Assembly (NCBI GenBank): GCA_002104945.1 | Contig: MCFH01000023.1 | Coordinates: 62,001 to 126,000, forward strand | Direction of reading: 5' to 3' | Origin: Piromyces finnis | Lineage: Eukaryota; Neocallimastigomycota; Neocallimastigomycetes; Neocallimastigales; Neocallimastigaceae | Length of the DNA: 64,000 nt | Part shown: one piece after another, positions 12,601-24,600 of the stretch | Layout of the letters: each line of letters begins with the position of its first letter | How positions within the stretch are numbered: the stretch's first letter is position 1 | The notes under the pieces: generated by a model | Database searches by the model: none | What the model saw: only the letters and a program-made list of their open reading frames with translations | Told to the model about the DNA's origin: nothing | Translations under genes and position numbers: made by a program

Positions 12601-15600
12601 CTTCATCTTGGGAAGCAACCACGGCCGTTGAATTTCCTTGAGGATAGAATTTCAATTTACCATCATCATAACAATAATCACCAGAGATGGCGGATTCATC
12701 GCTTGTTGGACAGGTCACCTCTTCAGGGATACATTCTTCATTGAAATTTTCACATCGAATGATAGGTTTGGTAGGATCACCGGCATTAATATAGTAACCC
12801 AAATAAACATTTTTAGTTTGACAACCACTTTCAAGATCACAATCAATTACTTGATTTGTAGCCTTATCATAACCAGAATTTAAATAGTATCCGTCAGATG
12901 TAAAGGATGGTTTCCAATGACATTGGGCCGTTTCCATCTTTTCACCAGCACATTCAATTAATCCATCAGGTTCCTCCTCGGTGGTAGAAACACCAATGAA
13001 ATACATTGGAATAGAAGTCGGGGTTATCTTTTCACATTTTTTGTTAGTACAGTGAATAATGGCATGACTCAAGGTATTACTTTCCGCATTAATATGATAT
13101 TCATGATCGTTTTTAGATTCAGAAGCGACTCTAAGACCTTCACAACCTTTTTCTTCGGTACATTGAATTAATTGATGATAGTCATAATTTTCATTATAAT
13201 TGGCGTTGAGGTATACACCAGCTTTGATTTTTTCAACTTCTTCACAATGAATCATTTCTTCTTCGTCTGATGGCTTGGTACATTTAATTAAACTATAGAG
13301 TAGATCATACATTTCAGTATCCCCAGCATTAATATAATAGTCATCGCCTTTTCCTTTTTCCGCATTACTTATAACGGCGGTACATCCATTAATTTGGCAT
13401 TTAATTAATGGTAAGGTATTTTTATTTTCACCATAGTTAACATACACATCGTTAAGGGACGCAGATCGAACACTACAAGATAATGTACTATCAAAAGAAC
13501 TACATTGAATTAAAGTATCATCTAATTTTTGAGTAAGGTAACTTCCAGCGTTAATATAGTATTGTGGAATTGAGCCATCCCTAATGTCTGGTTTAGTGGT
13601 GATACAACCATTTTCTTTGGTACAAATAATTAATGGATTTACTGAAGGGTCACTACTGGCATTACCGTTAAGGAAAACTTCACCGTCCCTACCACTTACC
13701 GGTTTACAATTAATTCTACCTTCATTATACTTACATTGAACTAAATCATTACTAAGGGCACTACTCATTGGATCACCATTAACAAAGTAAATGGTTGCTC
13801 CATTATAAATGTTATCATTACTATTACCATTACCATTATTGACATTTTGACTACTATTAATATTACTATTATGATTACCACTACTACTACTATTACCAAC
13901 AGTAGTGCCAGAATCAGTCATAGTTGTGAATTGAAGGGTGAGTAGACCACATGGTTGTCCCTCCAAACATTGAATAATTTCATTCTTAACGGCAGAATTC
14001 ATATAAATTACATTTGTGCTACCGTCAAATGGGGTACAATTTATCATTTTATCGTCATCCCTACTACAAAGGATTAAATCATTGACATGATTGACTTCAT
14101 ACGGATTCTTTTTAAGATCACTGGCATTCAAATAGATTTCCTTATTTTTAGAGCTAGCATTACTATTTTTGGAAATACAACCTCTTTCTTTGGTACATTG
14201 AATTAAATGACCGTTGGTGGATCCCATACCATTAATGTATATATCCATAGGATCTGCTGATACAGAATCACATTTATCACCACATTCAATTAACGTATCT
14301 TCTAAAAGATCGATTTCGGTATGACCAGCATTAATATAGTAATGGAAATCATTGTCACTTGAGGTAGTTTTAAATTCATAACAACCCGTTTCCGATAAAC
14401 AAATAATCAATGGTTTTTTGTTAGTGGTGGCTTCATAATCGCCGTTAAGAAAAACATTATTATGGTTGCAAGATTCTGGTTCACAGGAAACATAATTTTC
14501 CCTTCTAACACAAAGAATTAAATCGTCTTTAAGGAGTTTAGCATTGGTTGGATCGGAGTTTAGGTAGAATTCCTTTTTATCCATTTGGACTTGACTATCA
14601 CCTACGGCACAACTACCTTGAGAACATTTAATTAATGGATGGGAGGCGTCAAGCGATTCTTTACCATTAGCATTGATGAATACATTATTTGCGGTAGGAG
14701 TGATATCTTCTGTGTTGACTTGACATCCAACACCCTTGGAACATTTAATCAAACTTTTTCCGGTGGCATCATCCCCATTCATGAAATATTCAGATCGAGT
14801 GTCAGAGGGTGTAGCAGTGACAGCAACACAACCATCTGTCTTAGTACAACGAATAAATTGTTCTTTATGAGCGGTATTAAGGTAGATTTGTTGATCTTCC
14901 ACTAAGGTGACGGTTTCATCAGTAGTACATGTAGCTTCTTTGTTCTTAACATCACATTGAATCAAAGCATCGTATAAGACGGTAGTTTTACCACCATGTA
15001 CATAATATTCATGGCCATCTTCTTCATTTCCACTTTTATAAGGTTGACATCCACCCTTGAATTGACATTGAATAAGGTAGTGTTCTGAATCATAGCTAGC
15101 GTCATAGTTTTTATTTATATAGAAAGTATCCACAACCGTCGTATTATAAATGGTATCCAAAATATTTAAAGTGGTACAGGAAACACTAGAAGCATTGGAA
15201 CATTGAATTAAAGTATCCACTAATGGTATTTCATTATAGGCACCGGCATTCACATAGTATTCAAATTTTCCAGATTCCACAGCATTTGCGGTTGGCGTAC
15301 AAGTTTTATCAACACATATAATTAAATGATTTTCCGAGTCACCATTGGCATTATCGGAGGAAACAAAGTTAGCATTCAAGTAAACATCATTAGCGACAGC
15401 GGAGGCCGTTTCACAAACCTTTTCACATTGAATTAAAAGATCTTTAAATGCTTCTGAATTTTCTTCTGCTGCATTGACATAGTAGACTGGATAATCTTCT
15501 TTGCCGATACTATCGTAGGCGGCACAACCTTTTTCCTTACATTGAATTAATTTTTTAGTAAAGGAATTGATATAAATATCATCTTCTTTAGCAGTGGCTA

Positions 15601-18600
15601 AAAGTTCAACCTTTGGTAGTGTTGATTTTTCACCCGAACTGGAATCCATTGAAATTTTAATGATAGCATTGTCAATGGTGGTTTGAGCTCCATGAACATA
15701 ATGTTCTACCTTACTTTTATTAAATTGGGCATTTCTGTAAGGAAGACAACCGTCCTTGGAAGAACATTTGATAACATAATTTAAAGGATCTTTATCGGCA
15801 CCAAAGTTTTGGTTGATATAAAAGAGTTCGGTGACAGGGGAAGTAATTTTTTTAACGATCTCAGTATCAAGTTCACATGTTTCACTAGAACATTTAATTA
15901 ATGTATCGGATAATTTGGTTTCCAAAGAGGCCCCTGCATTAACATAGTATTCATCAACACTATTTTCATCTTCCTTACCTGTGGCACCTGTGGCAAGTGT
16001 ACATTCACTATTATTACAATAAATTAAATAATTACTATCCATTTCCGAATTAGCATTAAGGTAGGTATAGTCTTCTCCTCCTGAGGCTACAGAACATGGT
16101 CCACTTACAGGGCATTGAATTAAAAGGTAGGTATAGGCAGATGATTTTTTAGTGACGGAACCATAATTTAAATAATAACCAAAACCAGCTTCAACTTCAC
16201 CTTCTATTCCCTTACAAATTATATTACTACTATTACTACTATTAGTATCTACTTGGACATCTCTCTTTCCACTATTTGTTATAGTATCACCATCATTTCC
16301 TTTAGTATTTTCAGTATTATTTTCAAGGACATTTTCTTCCTTTGTAGTTTCTTCCTTCTTTTCATCGCTTCCTTCACCACCGTCATCAGCACCACAATAA
16401 ATTAAACGTAGAGAGGCATCTCCATTTTCATTTGGATTATCTTCGGTGATGGTTGCATTTTTATAATTACCATTGACATAAATACCAAAAGCTTCACCAT
16501 CCTGTTCTTTACATGTACCAATACCAGTACATTTAATTAATTGACCATGGTACGTTTCATCTACACTTTTACCCTTACCATTTATAAAGTAAGCAGGTAT
16601 ACTATTACTTCCAACGACATTATTAAACGCTTCACATTTTTTACCATAGCATTGAATTAAATTACCGCCTGAACTATTTATATAAATTTGATTATCCGCT
16701 ACATCACTTTCAAAACTGCATGTAGTCGTCACAACGCCACTCGCGACGTCCTTAATTGGACAAGAAATGATTGCATTGGTATAATCGGATTGAGCTCCAA
16801 AAACGTAATATTCTATCGAACCTTTTGTCGCTCTTTTATTTGAATAAATACGGCATTGATCTTCTGAGGTACATTGAATAAGGTATTTTTTATCAACGTC
16901 CATATTAGCATTCATATAGAAAGAATCGTTTGGTGTTCCAGTACCGATTTTCGAAATTTCTGGTTTGCAGGTTATTTGTTCTCCATTGGTACATTTAATT
17001 AAGGCATAAGTGTTGGAGGTATCAGCATATTTACCAGCATTAACATAATATTCATCGTCTTCTGATGAAGAAGGAGATTCAGAAACAGCTTCTGATCCAG
17101 AAATAGATGAAGATATATCAGTATTTTCAGGGTCTGATCTACGTAAAGATCTTGCTTTGTTTGCTTCTTCTTGCTTTTCTTCGACAACTTCTTCCGTTTT
17201 AGGGGAAGTATCATTGTTATTTTGAGATTTAGAAAATTGAGTTTCAGCTAGTTGACACTGTTGTTCATAACATTTAATTAATGGATAGGTATCGTCGGTT
17301 TCAACTGGTTCTTTCGTATCCGCGACGTTAGGGTAATTACCATTAAGATAAACATTGTTTACAGCACCGCTTATTAGGGTACAAGCTCCTTCTTTTTTAC
17401 ATTGAATTAAAAGTTTGGCATAGGTTGATGATTTGGGCTGAACAACGCCAGAATTTACATAATATTTACTTTTATAATCCTCAACTATAATGCTCTTTGC
17501 TTCACATTTAAATTTATTTTCGTCCGAGTTAGTAGAACAAACGATTAAACGTTTTTCATCTCCGTTTTTATTGAGTTTTGAATTCTTATAGTTGCTATTA
17601 ATATAAACGCTATTGGTTTCGGCAGAATCATAATATTTACATGTACCTTGTCCGATACATTGAATTAATAATCCTTTATAATCCTTTGAATCTTCTGCTG
17701 TATTGACACCTTTACCATTAACATAATAGGCTGGAATTGCAGTGGTTCCAACAACACCTTGGAAGGCATCACATCGCTTATCTTGACATTGAATCAAATT
17801 ACCTCCCGAACTATTTATATAAATAAAGCCAGCTTCAAGTTCTTCTACGAATTTACAAGATACAACATTTGTAGTATCAACATCGCATTGAATAATGGCA
17901 TCCGCTAAGGATTCTTGATTTCCTTGGACATAATATTCTGTTAAACTTTCACTATTTTCTTTTGAATAGATTTCACAATTATTGATAGCGGTACAACGAA
18001 CAAGATATTTTCCATCTATGTCCATATTAGCATTCATATAGAACACGTCGGTTGGTGAACCGCTACCAAGTTCAACTAATAGAGGTTCACAAATAATTTG
18101 TGAAGCATTTTTACATTCAATTATGGCATGGGCCTTATTTCCACTATCTATATATTTTCCTGCATTTCTATAATAGATCGCATGATCACTTGTATTAGTA
18201 GCATCGGTACTATCATTACTTTGTTGTTCACCATTATTAACATCATTTACACCACCATTATTTTCTTCTTCTCTTTTATTGCTTGGTGCCTTATCTAATG
18301 ATTCAACTTTTGAAACCAAACATTTTTCATTATCATCTGAATCTTTACTACATATAATGAGTTGATTATCAGCATCACCGTTATTTTTATCGGTATTAAA
18401 GTTGGAATTAATATAAACATCAAATTCTTGACCCTTTATCAATTTACAATTTTTGGTGGCGGCGGTACATTCAATTAAAAGATTTTTGTATCCTTCCTTT
18501 GAAGTTAATCCAGCATTTACATAATATTTTACCATAGTATTTGACCATTCATTATCTTTTAATGATTTACATTCGGAAATACATTGAATCAAATAACTAT

Positions 18601-21600
18601 TGACACTATTAATATATACATTATTCGCTACAGGTGTAGCATCTATTTCACAACCAGCATTATTGCATTTAATAAGTGTATTTTTTAATTTTTCTTCTTC
18701 ATTGATATTTCCAGCATTAACATAATAATTGGCAATTTCAGCACTTTCTGATAATCCTGAAATTGGTGTACATAAATCAGCAGTACATTGAAGTAAATGA
18801 TGACTTTCATCGGTACGGTCATTATCATTCTTTTTTAAATTACCATTAATATATATTTTTACAGTATCAACAATTCCATCAAGTTTTACGGATTCTTCAC
18901 TACAAGTAACATTACTTTCATATTGACATTTAATTAAAGGCTTTTTATCAGTTTCGGCAATAAAAGCATGAGAATAATATTCAACACCTCCTACTGAGGT
19001 GGCTAAACTAATTTTAGTACTACATTGTTTTTCAAAACATATAATAAGTGGCTTTCCAACTTCGCCGTTGTCATTAGTTCCACTAGCTTTAAGATTTGCA
19101 TTCAAGAAAACAGCATGATCCTTGACAATACCAGATTTATTTAGAATTTCACACTTATCAGTACATTGAATAATATCATCGTTGTAATCCTTGTCAGTGC
19201 TGCCGGCATTAACATAGAATACAGTACTATTACTTGAACCAATTCCTTGGATAGATTCACATCCGGCGGAATAACATTGAATTAAATTCTTTTCTGATGT
19301 TGCGGAGGCATCTAAATAAATTTGATTTTCCACACCAGTTATTAATTCAAATGTATTATCACCATAAATATTTCTTTTAATATTTTCACTTCCTGAAATT
19401 TCTGTATTTCCAGTTTTTTCATGAGTAACTTTTAAAATGGCATTATTTAAACCACTTGCTTCACCATAAATAAAATATTCAATTTTAGGAATATTTCCAT
19501 TAGAGCCATAAGGAACACAAGAAGGAGTAGCACCGTCACATTTAATTAAATAATTTTTACTATCATTTGCATAATTTCCATTAATATAAAATATTTCTGT
19601 ATTATCAGGCATTGCTGGTATAGTAACGGCTAATTCTTCACATTTTTCTATTGAATCATAAAAACATTTAATTAAAATGTTGGTTGTTGAACCAGCATTA
19701 ACAAAGAATTGAGCAATATCATTTGCTTCCTTGATATCGCTTTTAGAAGAAGTACATTTATATTCAAAACAAATAATAAGTGGCTTTCCTTCTTCGCCAT
19801 TGTCATTTGTTACAGTAACTTTAAGATTGGCATTCAAGAAAATAGCATGATCCTTGACAATATCAGGTTCATTTAGAATTTCACATTTATCAGTACATTT
19901 AATAATATCATCATAATAATCATTACCTGTAGCATCAGCATTAATATAATATAAAGGACTATTACCACCAATTGTACTTATTGATAAACAACTACCCTTA
20001 TCATCAGATGCTGTTTGACATTGAATAAGCTTTGTATTATAAAACGAATTAATATATATATTATTTGCGGAAGCGGTGAGTAATTCAATAGAAGTGACTT
20101 TTAAAGTACTGGCAATGAAAACTTGTTCATCCTCATCATCCCCATCCATGTCAAGATTAACAATTTTGACTTCATCTTCTGCGGATCCTGTATATTGTGG
20201 ATATACATCTTTTTCTTTTAATGGATCATTTTCAATATTATCAAAGTTTACAACATCCTCCGTATCTGAATGGAGGCCAGTTTCCATTTCAATATTTTCC
20301 TCCATTACGGTAGTTGCCTCTTCTCCATCTTCTTTACGTTTATTTCCAGATGTTTCAGTAGTAGTTGATAAAGTAACCTTAATCACAGCATTTGTAAAAC
20401 CATCATTACCACCATGAATATAATAATAATTATTGCCAATTGCCACACTATTTTCATTATTATCAGCATCATAGAGTGTACAACCGTCGATTGAAGTGCA
20501 TTTAATTAAATAATTGGTATCATTTTTATTCTCTTCGTCTCCGTAATCTCCATTAACAAAGAAAACTTCAGAAATAGTTGTACCGTCAACAATTCCTGTA
20601 AGTCCCTCCTTTATTCCACAATATATAGAAGTACATTCAATAAGAGTATCAGTTAACTTTTCAGTAATTGAAACGGCACCAGCATTAATATAGTAATTTG
20701 ATGAAGGTGTTGTAGTAAACATTCCTTGATCTACTGATCCTGGTATCAATTTACAATCACCTGCATCCTTACATCTAATTAATCTATTCTTTGGATCGGT
20801 ATGTTTATCCTTGGTATTTTCAGAAGATTTCCAATTACCATTAAGATAAATTTTACTCTTTTCATTTTCGGTAAGCGTTATGCTTTCAGCTTCACATTTT
20901 GTAATTGATTCAACATAACTACACTTTATAAGAATTTTATTCGTTTCATTCTCCGTATATTTACCAGAATTTATGAAATATTCGGCTTTACCATCAGTGA
21001 CTTTACTTTCCATTTCTCTACATTTATTACCTGTACAAACAATAAGTTGTTCTGTTGAAGAGCTATTTTTATTAGTTTCAGTAACCTTAAGGTTAGCATT
21101 TAAGAAAATAGAATTTTCGTTTACTACACTATCATCATTTATTAATGCACATCTAGGACTCGTATCCGAATCATCTATTTTTCCACATTTAATAATATCA
21201 TCCGTATAATCTTTCTCGTTTCCACCAGCATTGATATAGAAGGCAGGTACTTCAGCAGTACCTATACCTTTAATGGAACTACATCCACTACCTGAACATT
21301 GAATTAAATTCTTTTCTTCTGTCATGGAAGCATCTAAATAAATTTGATTTTCCACTCCGGTAATCAACGCAAATCCAATGGTTTTATTGACTGAAGTATC
21401 ATTGTTACTACCCGTTGTACCTATTGTTTCATCTGTTGTTCTTTTTTTAGAAGTACTTACCGTACTAATTGTATTACTTACCGCATTATTAGATTCATTT
21501 CCATGAGTAACTTTTAAAATAGCATTTGTTAATTTACTATTATTCTCATCATTTATTGGTGCACCATAAACAAAATATTCAATATCAGGAAGGGTTTCTC

Positions 21601-24600
21601 CTTCCCCTTTTTGTGTACCATAAGGAGTACATGAAGTGGATGATGTACACTTAACTAAATAATTATCACTATCTATATCCTTATTACCATTGATAAAGAA
21701 TATTTCATCCCCATTCATTTCTGGTACTACTACGGCTGAACAAACAGCTCCTTCACTTGAATTATAGGTACATTTAATTAATTTATATACACTGTCAACA
21801 TTATTTTCTGTGGTGGTATATTCACCAGCATTGACATAATATTGATCAATAACATCGCTAGAGATAACACCACTAGCAGTAGCAACACATTGTTCATTTG
21901 AACAAACAATAAGTTGTCTTGTTTCAGTACTGTAAGATTTTTCAATTAATGAAGTAGTATACGAAGCATCATCGGTAGTTACCATAAGATTAGCATTCAA
22001 GAAGACATCATTTTCGTTTACTATTTCATCATTTTCACCATCAAGTATTTCATCATTTTCACCATCAAGTATTTCACATTTAACCTCCTTTCCTTTTCCT
22101 TCTCCTCCACACTTGATAATGTAATCTTTATAACTGGCATTTTCATCGTTAGTTGCTGCTGCATTGATATAAAATGCTGGAACAGTATCGATACCAATAC
22201 TAGCAAATGCCTTACAACCCTTACTTGAATCATCAGCTTTATCAAAACATTGTATTAATTTATTATCGGAAGCATTAATATAAATTTCATTTGCTTTGCC
22301 TGTAACTAATTCGAAACTTGGACTTGCTGCTGTTTTCTCCTGACGTTTACTTTGATTATCACTAGCAGGTGTACCATGAGTAACTTTAAGAATGGCACTC
22401 GTTAATTTATCAGCGGAATCTGGAACGCCATAAATAAAGTATTCAATCGTTCCTTCTCCCAGTATTTCTTCAGTACCATAAGGAGTGCATACAATATCTT
22501 TATCATTCTCTTCTTCTCTTTTAATATTTATTCTTTTTCTTGCATTTCTATCATTTTGTCCATTAGCATTTTCTTCTTTTTCAACGCCACATCTAACTAA
22601 ATAATTATCACTATCTATATCCTTATTACCATTGATAAAGAACATTTCATCCCCATTCATTTCTGGTACTACTACGGCTGAACAAACAGCTACTTCACTT
22701 GAATTATAGGTACATTTAATTAATTTATATACACTATCAACACCATTTTCTGTAGTAGTGGTATATTCACCAGCATTGACATAATATTGATCAATAACAT
22801 CGCTAGAGATAACACCACTAGCAGTAGCAACACATTGATTTTCTGAACAAACAATAAGTTGTTTATCAGCTTCACCATCTTTATTTTTATTAGCATCTAA
22901 AAGATTAGCATTCAAGAAGACATCTTTATCTTTTACTTCTTCATCATTTTCACCATTAAGTATTTTACATTTAACCTCTGTATCACTTTCACTTAATTTT
23001 CCACACTTGATAATGTATTCATTATATTGGATACTTTCACCTTCATCAGCAGTTGCTACTGCTGCTGCTGCATTGATATAAAATGCTGGAATAGTATCAG
23101 TACCTGTACTAGCAAATGCCTTACAACCCTTAATTGAACCATCAGCTTTATCAAAACATTGAATTAATTTATTATCGGAAGCATTAATATATATTTCATT
23201 TGCTTTGCCTGTAATTAATTCAAAACTTGGACTTGCTGACGCGTCATCTAGACGTTTTCTTTGACCTTTATTACCATGAGTTACTTTAAGAATGGCATTC
23301 GTCAATTTATCATTATTATTCTCTTCGAATTTTGGAGCACCATAGATAAAGTATTCAATATCAGGAAGGGTTTTTCCTTCTCCTTTTTGTGTACCATAAG
23401 GAGTACATGAAGTGAATGATGTACATTTAACTAAATAATTATCACTATCTATATCCTTATTACCATTGATAAAGAACATTTCATCCCCATTCATTTCTGG
23501 TACTACCACAGCTGAACAAACAGCTCCTTCACTTTCATATGTACATTTAATTAATTTATATACACTATCAACACTATTTTCTGTAGTGATAAATTCACCA
23601 GCATTGACATAATATTGGTCAATATCACCGTCAGTCTTAACACCACTAGAAGTAGCAACACATTGATTTTCTGAACAAACAATAAGTTGTTCAGTTTCAA
23701 TACTGTCGGAATTTTCAATTAATGAAGTAGTACCCGAAGCATCATTAGTAGTTCCCTTAAGATTAGCATTCAAGAAGACGTCATTTTCTTTAACTTTATT
23801 TTTATCATCATGTATTTCACATTTAACCTCCTTTCCTTTTCCTTCTCCTCCACACTTGATAATGTAATCTTTATAACTGGCATTTTCATCGTTAGTTGCT
23901 GCTGCATTGATATAAAATGCTGGAACAGTATCGGTACCAGTACTAGCAAATGCCTTACAACCCTTGCTTGAACCATCAGCTTTATCAAAACATTGTATTA
24001 ATTTATTATCGGAAGCATTAATATAAATTTCATTTGCTTTGCCTGTAACTAATTCGAAACTTGGACTTGCTGCTGTTTTCTCCTGACGTTTACTTTGATT
24101 ATCACTAGCAGGTGTACCATGAGTAACTTTAAGAATGGCACTCGTTAATTTATCAGCGGAATCTGGAACGCCATAAATAAAGTATTCAATCGTTCCTTCT
24201 CCCAGTATTTCTTCAGTACCATAAGGAGTGCATACAATATCTTTATCATCCGTTTCTTCTTTTCTTTTAATATTTATTCTTTTTCTTGCATTTCTATCAT
24301 TTTGTCCATTAGCATTTTCTTCTTTTTCAACGCCACATCTAACTAAATAATTATCACTATCTATATCCTTATTACCATTGATAAAGAACATTTCATCCCC
24401 ATTCATTTCTGGTACTACTACGGCTGAACAAACAGCTCCTTCACTTGAATTATAGGTACATTTAATTAATTTATATACACTATCAACACCATTTTCTGTA
24501 GTAGTGGTATATTCACCAGCATTGACATAATATTGATCAATAACATCGCTAGAGATAACACCACTAGCAGTAGCAGTACATTTATCTTCTGAACAAACAA